From assembly GCF_009834765.1 (NCBI RefSeq), contig NZ_WVHP01000024.1, forward strand, positions 7,501 to 71,500: a DNA stretch of 64,000 nt. Direction: 5' to 3'. The DNA is from Saccharibacter sp. EH611 (GTDB taxonomy: Bacteria > Pseudomonadota > Alphaproteobacteria > Acetobacterales > Acetobacteraceae). The notes under the pieces are model-generated. The model was given only the letters and a program-made list of their open reading frames with translations, made no database searches and was not told the origin of the DNA. How positions within the stretch are numbered: position 1 is the stretch's first letter; each line of letters begins with the position of its first letter. Shown piece after piece: positions 27,680 to 34,875 of this stretch. The position numbers and the translations under genes are program-made.

Positions 27680-28933
27680 ATGTCCCAAAGTCCAACGCTC
27701 AAAAGCCCCTTCCTCCAAGAGGCCCAAGCGCGTGGCATGATCTTTCAGTGCACGGACCTTGAGGGGCTAGATGCACGCATGCAGGAAGGGCCCATCACGG
27801 CCTATATCGGTTTTGACCCTACAGCCGACTCCCTGCATGTCGGCAGTGCACTGCCCATTATGCTGTTGCGTCTGCTCCAAAAGCACGGCCATCGCCCGAT
27901 CGCCCTCGTGGGTGGAGGCACAGCGAAAATTGGTGATCCGTCCTTCCGCGATGAAGCACGCTCTTTAATGACCGCAGACACCATCGCCCGTAATCTGAAG
28001 GGAATTGAGGGGTCGCTACGGCAGTTCTTGGATTTTTCCAACGAACAATGCCGCCTCGTTAACAATGCGGACTGGCTTGATAAACTTTCTTACATCGACC
28101 TTCTCCAAGATGTCGGTGTGCAGTTCTCTGTCAGCCGTATGCTCTCTTTTGAGAGTGTGAAGCAACGGCTTGAGCGTGAGCAAGGGCTGACATTCTTGGA
28201 GTTTAATTACTCCATTTTGCAATCCTATGATTTCCGTGAACTGTACCGTCGTCATGGCGCTGTGTTGCAGATGGGCGGGTCAGACCAATGGGGCAATATT
28301 GTCTCAGGGATCGAACTCGGGCGACGCACCGATAGCGCCCGCCTTTTTGGCCTCACCACACCACTGATTACGACGGCCTCCGGTGCAAAAATGGGGAAAT
28401 CTGCCAGTGGAGCACGATGGCTCAGTGCTGAAAAACTCCCCGTCTTCGACTATTGGCAGTTCTGGCGAAACACAGAAGATGCGGATGTCGGGCGGTTCCT
28501 CAAGCTCTTTACCGACTTGCCCGTGGAGGAATGTGAACGCCTCGGTGCCCTTGAAGGGGCTGCCATCAACGATGCTAAGAAAATCCTCGCAACAGAAGCA
28601 ACAGCGATCTGCCACGGACGTGCCGCCGCAGAAGACGCTGCAGAAGCCGCACGAAAAGTTTTCGAGCAAGGGGCCACACAAGCCGCTCTGCCTGAAAAAG
28701 AACTCCCCGCCTCTTTGTTCCATGAAGGGCTCCCAGCCTTCAAGCTCTTTGCGGAGGCAGGATTAGCCAAAAGTGGTGGTGAGGCACGGCGTCTCATTCG
28801 CGGTGGCGGCGCTCGGCTCAATGACGTCGTTATTCAAGACGAGAACCAGATCGTCACTCAAGAAGACGCTCATGAAGGGAAAATCAAGCTCTCTTCTGGG
28901 CGCAAAAAACATCTGCTGGTTACGCCAACATAA
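27680..28933 (+). CDS. tyrS: Tyrosyl-tRNA synthetase
   Basis: 417 residues, TyrRS type I. HIGH-like HVGS at residues 53-56, KMSKS-like KMGKS at 237-241, tyrosine-binding YIGFDPTADSLH and QMGGSDQWGN. The C-terminal S4 RNA-binding domain includes KSGGEARRLIRGGGARLND. Essential for translation. A shared terminator follows. Confidence 0.97.
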   Translation: MSQSPTLKSPFLQEAQARGMIFQCTDLEGLDARMQEGPITAYIGFDPTADSLHVGSALPIMLLRLLQKHGHRPIALVGGGTAKIGDPSFRDEARSLMTADTIARNLKGIEGSLRQFLDFSNEQCRLVNNADWLDKLSYIDLLQDVGVQFSVSRMLSFESVKQRLEREQGLTFLEFNYSILQSYDFRELYRRHGAVLQMGGSDQWGNIVSGIELGRRTDSARLFGLTTPLITTASGAKMGKSASGARWLSAEKLPVFDYWQFWRNTEDADVGRFLKLFTDLPVEECERLGALEGAAINDAKKILATEATAICHGRAAAEDAAEAARKVFEQGATQAALPEKELPASLFHEGLPAFKLFAEAGLAKSGGEARRLIRGGGARLNDVVIQDENQIVTQEDAHEGKIKLSSGRKKHLLVTPT

Positions 28934-28940
28934 TAACAGA

Positions 28941-28977
28941 TTTTAGGGCTTATTTACTCATAAGCCCTAAAATTTCT
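28941..28977. terminator. Bidirectional terminator between tyrS and osmC
   Basis: TTTTAGGGCTTA (28941-28952) and TAAGCCCTAAAA (28961-28972), 12-bp perfect stem with T-runs on both strands, between two convergent genes. Confidence 0.9.
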
Positions 28978-28983
28978 TTGGCG

Positions 28984-29541
28984 TTACACGACCCTTGGGA
29001 TAATGGTCACAGGATTCGCGAGCGTATCATGAATAGGTGAGTGTTCCGGTAACGCACGTACCAACTCTTCCACTTGTTCTTTTGTAAGCCCCTCCCCTGT
29101 TACATGAATGTCGGCATGAATTGCCTGTGCCCCCTTCCTAACCGTAGGGTCTAAACCGAGGAAACCACGCAAATCCAGATCGAACGACAACTTAAGCTCA
29201 ATGCCGGACAGCTCCCACCCTCGTTGAGCGGCCTGCGTTGTCAGCACAACAGTGTAACATCCTGCTAATCCCATCAGAATATATTCAGCAGGACTAACCC
29301 CTGTATCGTGCCCCAGCAACGCATGAGGTTCGTCGCCTTTTAAAGTAAAGCGCCCTGCACGACTACTATCCACATTTCTACCTTGCACAAGGGGCCCTGT
29401 TACACCTTGCACCGCAATACCCCCTTGCGCTGTCCCTTTTAAGGTGAAGGTAACACGACCGAGTTCCGGTGTTGCTGAGACCGCCCGCGTTGCCTCTTGC
29501 AAAGCATTATTATCAACATATGGGCGTGCTGACTGCGTCAT
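28984..29541 (-). CDS. OsmC/Ohr-family protein with altered second cysteine
   Basis: 185 residues. OsmC fold, usually a thiol peroxidase against organic hydroperoxides. PAEYILMGLAGCYTVVL carries the expected Cys95. At the second site, where the family normally has a Cys, the sequence is HSPIHDTL with Ser168. It may thus act differently or not be a peroxidase. The start ATG is preceded by GGAGAGA. A perfect palindrome 35 bases upstream matches one in front of a nearby TetR gene, so that regulator probably controls it. Confidence 0.88.
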   Translation of the reverse strand: MTQSARPYVDNNALQEATRAVSATPELGRVTFTLKGTAQGGIAVQGVTGPLVQGRNVDSSRAGRFTLKGDEPHALLGHDTGVSPAEYILMGLAGCYTVVLTTQAAQRGWELSGIELKLSFDLDLRGFLGLDPTVRKGAQAIHADIHVTGEGLTKEQVEELVRALPEHSPIHDTLANPVTIIPRVV

Positions 29542-29575
29542 GATGGTCTCTCCATAATATATCAGTGATAACTGC

Positions 29576-29593
29576 CTACCTATTAGTAGGTAG
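29576..29593. promoter_or_regulatory. TetR-type operator in front of osmC
   Basis: CTACCTA-TTAG-TAGGTAG, perfect 7-bp arms with a 4-base centre, 35 bases upstream of the osmC start. The same centre and right arm (TATTAGTAGGT) occur in front of the TetR gene at 30994-31011. Confidence 0.75.
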
Positions 29594-29829
29594 TTATTCT
29601 TAAAAACATCCCTTTAAATTTAAATAATTTTTTAATTTTAGCGCAGAAATATACTGAGGTTCTAAAAGAAAAAAACAGAAAAATTAAGAATATTAACTTT
29701 TAAAGATAGATTGATGACGTTATTTTAAATATATTTATGTGAAAAGAATGTAATTCTAGGCTCTGTTCTTTATTAAAAGAATGAAATTCCTCATTATCTG
29801 TTCGATAGGCGAAGCTTTGTGTATGGCAA
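29594..29829. other. AT-rich gap left of the IS remnant
   Basis: Notably AT-rich compared with the rest of the window, no gene recognised. It may contain remains of the insertion sequence or of the DNA it displaced, and the upstream promoter elements of osmC. Confidence 0.4.
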
Positions 29830-30345
29830 ACTGATCAGCCGTAAGGATCACGCACTGGGCATGGTTTTGCTTGATGGCACAATAATCCATACCTATTACA
29901 AGGCGGCCGGGAGTGCTTAAAAGGGAAATACTATCAAGATCATGAAGCCCTTGGCCGGTTAAGGCAAAGGCTTTGGCTCCGAGGTCTGTGTAACCACTGA
30001 TGGACGCAGCAGAAGCACTATCCTTCACACTTTCCCCCCGGATAGGCTCACCAACTGCCATGTGCTTAGGCTCTACTTGCTGATCTACCTCGCTCGCCGA
30101 TGTATGTCGTCTACAACCGTTGAGGAGAACCTCACACAAATCCCATGAAAATCCCTGGAACCCTGGGACTTGACCCACCATCCGGCCACACCAAGATAAG
30201 CCTGAAGTTACGTGCCCAAAATGAGCCTATAGACACCGCCATCTGGTTGAAAACTTATGAGAAAATCTCAAGGAATGAAAGGCTGGCGCAACCCGATATG
30301 AAACGACCGCACCGTCTTTCCTCTCTGTTATCCTCATCACAGGGT
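29830..30345 (+). pseudogene. Decayed IS5-family transposase remnant
   Basis: Plus-strand fragments in different frames read like an IS5-type DDE transposase: LLDGTIIHTYYKAAGSA (to 29917, the first catalytic Asp region), GKGFGSEVCVTTDGRSR (about 29963-30015), a G-AHQLPCA-ALLADLPRSP stretch (about 30040-30100), then YRHRHLVENL (30228-30257) and GATRYETTAPSFLSV (about 30280-30326). Several stops and shifts separate them. The N-terminal part and the terminal repeats were not found. A minus-strand 141-codon frame over this stretch (29756-30181) is an antisense shadow, not a gene. Confidence 0.72.
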
Positions 30346-30419
30346 TTTTCTCTCACCAAAACATGTCAGCACTGGACGTCATTGATACTTCCCGTGCAAT
30401 CCCATGACCTTCGCTCGTT

Positions 30420-30989
30420 TTATGCCTTCTGAACAAAGATTTTCACAATTTCATTAAACGTACTATCGAAAATATCTGCATTCTCAATAGCACGCGCGAC
30501 CACACTCGCCCCTTCACACATGGTAAAAATTGTCAAAGCAGCACACGCCGGATCACACGATGACACAATATCACCGACCTCACGCCCTTGCTGCACAATA
30601 CGCGTCAACCAGTTGATTTGAATTTCGAAATATATCTTAGCCTTTTTCTTAATACTATCCGGTAAATTAGCCATATCCACTGACAATACACAGCAGAGTG
30701 GCAATCTTTTTTCTTGATACCCTTCAGAAAATAGGAGCATATACGCTCTCAATCTCTCAACAATATAATTCGACGATTCTTCAACATCTTCAAAATATTT
30801 TTGAGTATCTTCTATCGCCCGCTGGACAACAAGCTCACCCAATCGTTCCTTTGTGGAGAAATGATGATGAATGCTTGCTTTACGGATACCCACTTTTTCA
30901 GCCAAATCAGCGTAGCTAAATGCTGAGTATCCGCGGCCTTTCATAAACAAAGCCGCTTCCCGTAAAAGTTTTTCTTTCGTTGGCATCAT
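30420..30989 (-). CDS. TetR/AcrR-family transcriptional regulator, probable osmC repressor
   Basis: 189 residues from ATG at 30989 (the longer in-frame start at 31052 would run through the operator). N-terminal helix-turn-helix: LREAALFMKGRGYSAFSYAD, then LAEKVGIRKASIHHHFSTKE. The C-terminal ligand domain has Cys-rich stretch LPLCCVLSVDM and later Cys residues (SSCDPACAA), so redox or electrophile sensing is conceivable. A palindrome in front of this gene and in front of osmC suggests self-control and control of osmC. Confidence 0.9.
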   Translation of the reverse strand: MMPTKEKLLREAALFMKGRGYSAFSYADLAEKVGIRKASIHHHFSTKERLGELVVQRAIEDTQKYFEDVEESSNYIVERLRAYMLLFSEGYQEKRLPLCCVLSVDMANLPDSIKKKAKIYFEIQINWLTRIVQQGREVGDIVSSCDPACAALTIFTMCEGASVVARAIENADIFDSTFNEIVKIFVQKA

Positions 30990-30993
30990 AGGA

Positions 30994-31011
30994 CTATCTA
31001 TTAGTAGGTGG
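30994..31011. promoter_or_regulatory. Operator overlapping the TetR gene promoter
   Basis: CTATCTA-TTAG-TAGGTGG, imperfect copy of the palindrome at 29576-29593 (16 of 18 bases identical), directly before the TetR start. It would overlap the -10 region, fitting autorepression. Confidence 0.7.
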
Positions 31012-31080
31012 AAAACGAAACTACAACTCTCTCCCGACAAAGGTTTTCTCAACTAACAAACCTACTGTTGCGCTAGTAAA

Positions 31081-32205
31081 TCACATTTTCTGTTTCGGCC
31101 CCGCTAAAATCTGCACCATGCGCGTAAGAACGTGCTCTTCCTCATAACAAGAGCATGCACGTTTTCGAGAAGTCTGCCCCATCTGCTGACACTCTTGAGG
31201 ATGATAGATCATCCAAGCAATCGCTCGTGCAAGAGCCAGGGAATCTCCTGCAGGGACAAGCCAGCCTGTCTCCCCTGTTACAATCTGCTCTTGCGGGCCG
31301 GGAATATCACTCGCAACGACAGGAAGGCCGCACAACATAGCCTCAACAATCACCATCGGCAGCCCCTCAAAGAAACTCGGGAGCACAAAAAGATCTGCCG
31401 CCTGCATAAAGCACACCACATCATCCCGCGCACCGAATACACGCAATCGAGATCCCAACGTCTGTTGCGCTGCCGCTAAAATACAGGCCATATCGTCCCC
31501 ATGATCGCTCGGCAATCGCTCCCCCACGAGCCATAACTCTGCTTGAGGCACTATAGCCATAGCTTGAAGCAGCTCAGGCAACCCTTTATGGCGTACCAAA
31601 CGCGCAACCATCAGCACGATAAAACGATCCTCAGGCACATTAAGCCTGTCACGAAAAGCTTTTCTGACCTGACGGTCAGGCCGGTACTGTGTCGAAGGCC
31701 GCCCATTCCCTACAGCTATAGGGCAACGATGAAAACCTAACTGCCGGGCGGCTTGAGCATCACTATGAGAGACCGTCATGTAGCGGTCTGTCACCCGCCC
31801 TGCGCACCACTCCACCAACACCCCTAAGCAGACGCGCCATAGCGGCCCCGGTTGACGGTACAGAAAACCATGCCCTGTATAAGCAATCACCGGCACACCA
31901 CATGCCCATGCAACAAGGCGAGCTAATACACCGCTAATAGGCATATGCGCATGAACAAGATCGGGCTTTTCTAGGCGTATCAAGTGCCACAGTGCCTTCA
32001 CTGCACGTATCTGTGCTCTCGGCGACAATGAGCGGGCCATCGGCACCGTATGGACGGTAAACCCTTCATGCCGCACAGCCTCAATATCAGGCCCATCAGC
32101 ACAAACGCCGTGCACCTCATGTCCTTCAGCCCGCAAAGCCCTCATAAGCGGGAGAAGAAACCGCTTTAACGCGAAATCGACATTCGTGATTTCAAGTATC
32201 TTCAC
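31081..32205 (-). CDS. Glycosyltransferase, GT4 family (GT-B fold)
   Basis: 374 residues from GTG at 32205, which overlaps the stop of the upstream heparinase-like gene (GTGA); GTG at 32229 is a possible alternative. N-terminal acceptor domain with the GPDIEAVRHEGF and PDLVHAHMPISG motifs; C-terminal donor domain with MVARLVRHKGLPELLQA and the E-X7-E motif FEGLPMVIVEAMLCGLPVVA. It transfers a sugar from a nucleotide-sugar to a polysaccharide or lipid precursor. Third gene of the rpe-heparinase-GT4 unit. The acceptor is unknown. Confidence 0.9.
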   Translation of the reverse strand: MKILEITNVDFALKRFLLPLMRALRAEGHEVHGVCADGPDIEAVRHEGFTVHTVPMARSLSPRAQIRAVKALWHLIRLEKPDLVHAHMPISGVLARLVAWACGVPVIAYTGHGFLYRQPGPLWRVCLGVLVEWCAGRVTDRYMTVSHSDAQAARQLGFHRCPIAVGNGRPSTQYRPDRQVRKAFRDRLNVPEDRFIVLMVARLVRHKGLPELLQAMAIVPQAELWLVGERLPSDHGDDMACILAAAQQTLGSRLRVFGARDDVVCFMQAADLFVLPSFFEGLPMVIVEAMLCGLPVVASDIPGPQEQIVTGETGWLVPAGDSLALARAIAWMIYHPQECQQMGQTSRKRACSCYEEEHVLTRMVQILAGPKQKM

Positions 32206-33812
32206 GCGGGTACGCGCTCCAGCATCCACGAGACTTTCTGCTGACGTTTATGAGGCTTGTCGTCCGTCTGCACATCGCGCCCACCACGTGAGGCAATCAC
32301 AATTTGACGGCTGGGCTCTGGATGCCCGCGGCCTAGATAGACGTCGTCGCCAACCGACAACATCCCACCTGCTTGGCAAAAACGCCAAATCTCCTCGCCA
32401 GCATGAAGAATAATATCGCACTCTTCCTGCACAACACGCACGTCCGGGTGCACATGAAAACGCACGATAAAACGCACATCACGTTCCCCCTCTATAATAT
32501 CGCACCCACGCAAATCTTCACCATTTTGGCCGAGGTAAAGCTGCCGAGACCAAGTTGCGCCAAGGGAAGGATAGTACCCATTATGAGAGAGATCGAGCCA
32601 ATGCGCCTCATCGTTACTCCGATGCTGGCACTCGACCTGCGATGGACGACGTGACACATGCCCATCTCGGCCAAAATCGGACGATGAAAGATCATCAGCG
32701 ACCAACACATTATGCGCTGCACTCTCTCGCATCGCCTGTTTCCAAGCGCCACCTAAAGAAGCGCCACAATTCACGAGAAGACGATGACAATGATGGGAAA
32801 ACTCAAACGATAACGTACCTGCATGCGCGTCTCGATCATGACCAAGAGACGGTGGAGGAGCGGCATCAACAAAGAGCAAGGACTGCCCTAACGTCAGGCG
32901 TATAAAACCGCCCATTGAGACAGAGGACGCAATCACTTTATATCGTTCTGCTCGCTCCAACACACGCGCGAGATCATCCTCTGTGCGCTCAGTCGCTCCA
33001 TTGAACACCGCTAAGCACCCATCACCATGACAAAAAGCGCGTAATACAGGACAGATTCGTGCGAGCGTTGTTGACATCAACGGTGGCACAGGCAGCTGCA
33101 ATGCATTAAACATCGCAATCATGCTCGACAGCTCTTGCACAGCCTGAAACTGTGCTTCCGGACTGCGATCGGCCACAACACCATCAGCACCGATGAGACG
33201 CTCAAGCTCGTGTGGAAAATAACGCTGGTAGCGTAGGAAAAAACCCTCTTGGTCTGGCACAGCCATAAACGCCGCTAAAAGCCCTCGCAGCGCCAAAAGT
33301 CCTCGCCATCCATGAGGGGGAAGCGGTAATAACGCCGCTAAAACACGGCCATCTCGCCGTATGACCTCCATAACCTGTTTTTGAAGCACATCTTTTGCGG
33401 TGAGCAAGCAAAACTCATAATGCCCCAGCCAACTCGCCAGACGTTGCCCCAAGACCGGGGCTTCTTGGGCAATCGGGTCATGAGGTGTATGGGCAATCCA
33501 TGAAGCAATCAGCGTGCGTGCTGTAAGCCGCGCTTCGTTACTACCCAGCGCCTGCAAGTCACGCAGCCAGACAAAACTATAAACCCAACGCTTCACGTCC
33601 GCGGGCCATGGCTCCGCCCACGTTGTACGGGCTGGCAGACGATAGGAACGCCCATCAAAAACAAAGTGACCATTGGCAAGCCTGATGCCTTGCTCAATAT
33701 CCCCCTGCCCCGTGTCTCGATAAAGAAACACAGGGTAAACCGACGCCTTCCGGCGTAACGGCACATGCGCAAAAGCGACCTTCAGGCGGCGCCAACAATC
33801 ACTCCAAAACAT
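32202..33812 (-). CDS. Heparinase II/III-like protein
   Basis: 536 residues, no signal peptide. N-terminal helical half with FDGRSYRLP and WVYSFVWLRDLQALG; C-terminal beta half with HDRDAHAGTLSFEFS, LLVNCGASLGGAW and ESAAHNVLVADD, the regions conserved in heparinase II/III-like proteins. The family includes polysaccharide lyases; many alphaproteobacterial members sit beside rpe and have no proven substrate. ATG at 33812 shares its A with the rpe TGA stop (TGATG). Neighbouring GT4 suggests a role in exopolysaccharide or envelope glycan turnover. Confidence 0.85.
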   Translation of the reverse strand: MFWSDCWRRLKVAFAHVPLRRKASVYPVFLYRDTGQGDIEQGIRLANGHFVFDGRSYRLPARTTWAEPWPADVKRWVYSFVWLRDLQALGSNEARLTARTLIASWIAHTPHDPIAQEAPVLGQRLASWLGHYEFCLLTAKDVLQKQVMEVIRRDGRVLAALLPLPPHGWRGLLALRGLLAAFMAVPDQEGFFLRYQRYFPHELERLIGADGVVADRSPEAQFQAVQELSSMIAMFNALQLPVPPLMSTTLARICPVLRAFCHGDGCLAVFNGATERTEDDLARVLERAERYKVIASSVSMGGFIRLTLGQSLLFVDAAPPPSLGHDRDAHAGTLSFEFSHHCHRLLVNCGASLGGAWKQAMRESAAHNVLVADDLSSSDFGRDGHVSRRPSQVECQHRSNDEAHWLDLSHNGYYPSLGATWSRQLYLGQNGEDLRGCDIIEGERDVRFIVRFHVHPDVRVVQEECDIILHAGEEIWRFCQAGGMLSVGDDVYLGRGHPEPSRQIVIASRGGRDVQTDDKPHKRQQKVSWMLERVPA

Positions 33813-34471
33813 CAGGGCACGGCAGAAACCGACGCTTGCTCAAGGGCTGCAATCGCAGCGGCTCGGTCTTCTTTTCCAAAGATGGAAGACCCTGCCACCA
33901 ACATTGTCGCCCCGGCTTCTGTCACGCGTGGTGTTGTCGTGGCATCAATCCCACCATCCACACCAAGGACGATATCCCGCCCGCTTTGAGCAATCATCTT
34001 TGACAGCGTCCGCACCTTAGGCACCTGGCTGTCGAGGAACTTCTGTCCACCAAAGCCCGGATTCACGGTCATGACCAAAATAATATCAACAAGATCCATC
34101 ACATAAGACAGAGCCTCTGGCGGTGTGGCCGGGCAGATCGCAACACCAGCTTTACAGCCAAGCGCATGAATCGTTTGCAGCGTACGGTGAAGATGGGGAT
34201 TGCCCTCCACATGCACTGTAATATGGTCAACACCGGCTTTAGCCGTAGCCTCTAACAAAGGGTCCACCGGCTCTACCATTAAATGTGCATCAAACTTTGC
34301 CGGGCTATGAGGGCGTAATGCTTTGATAACAGGCATACCAAAAGAAATATTGGGGACGAAATGCCCATCCATCACATCAAGATGAATCCAAGGAGCAGAG
34401 GACACATCCTGCATTTCATGCCGTAAATTTGAGAAGTCCGCAGCAAGAAGGCTTGGGGCAATAATTGGCAT
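33812..34471 (-). CDS. rpe: Ribulose-phosphate 3-epimerase
   Basis: 219 residues, TIM barrel. Interconverts ribulose-5-phosphate and xylulose-5-phosphate in the pentose phosphate pathway, the main sugar route in acetic acid bacteria. Motifs: IAPSLLAADFSNL at the N-terminus, HLDVMDGHFVPNISFG, DIILVMTVNPGFGGQKF and VDGGIDATT. GGAGG lies close upstream of ATG 34471. First gene of a translationally coupled trio. Confidence 0.97.
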   Translation of the reverse strand: MPIIAPSLLAADFSNLRHEMQDVSSAPWIHLDVMDGHFVPNISFGMPVIKALRPHSPAKFDAHLMVEPVDPLLEATAKAGVDHITVHVEGNPHLHRTLQTIHALGCKAGVAICPATPPEALSYVMDLVDIILVMTVNPGFGGQKFLDSQVPKVRTLSKMIAQSGRDIVLGVDGGIDATTTPRVTEAGATMLVAGSSIFGKEDRAAAIAALEQASVSAVP

Positions 34472-34688
34472 GTATCCTCCATGATGTCACAATAGGGGGT
34501 AATTATGTCCTCAATATTGGCAACCACAGCCCCTCTTGCAAGAGACTTTACCATGAAGACCCTCAGCATATCGTTAAAAGAGTAATCCCCATTTCTAAAT
34601 GCGAATAGCCCCTTTCTTTTCTTAATAAGAGCCCTTCTCTTCAACGATAGACAGACCAGAGACTTTTCTTTATTCTTACTCCTCATCC

Positions 34689-34774
34689 GAGGGGCGTCCC
34701 ATATCAATGGGGCTGAGACGGTACGAACCCGAACCCTTTGAACCTGATCCGGCTCATACCGGCGAAGGGACAGG
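34689..34774 (+). ncRNA. TPP (thiamine pyrophosphate) riboswitch
   Basis: Thi-box core visible in order: GGGGCGTCCC, then GGGGCTGAGACGG, then ACCCTTTGAACCTGATCCGG and CTCATACCGGCGAAGGGA. These match the conserved CUGAGA and ACCUGAUC-N-GGxUxAUxCCxGCGnAGGGA parts of the TPP aptamer. It lies about 100 bases ahead of the TonB-dependent receptor, plus strand. Confidence 0.96.
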
Positions 34775-34842
34775 AAAACAGCACGCGCCTGATAAGAAAC
34801 CACAGGCTGCTTCCCCTGAACTAACGCCGTTCTTGCGCTGGG

Positions 34843-34870
34843 TCTTCTTTATCTTATGGTAACAAGAAGA
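34843..34870 (+). promoter_or_regulatory. Possible riboswitch expression platform that hides the ribosome site
   Basis: TCTTCTT (34843-34849) is perfectly complementary to AAGAAGA (34864-34870), which forms the ribosome binding region just ahead of ATG 34876. Pairing would block translation, a plausible off state when TPP is bound. Confidence 0.5.
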
Positions 34871-34875
34871 GCTTG

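Noticed and set aside
29756-30181. Minus-strand open frame of 141 codons
   Set aside because: It is antisense to the recognisable IS5 transposase fragments and has no family of its own.
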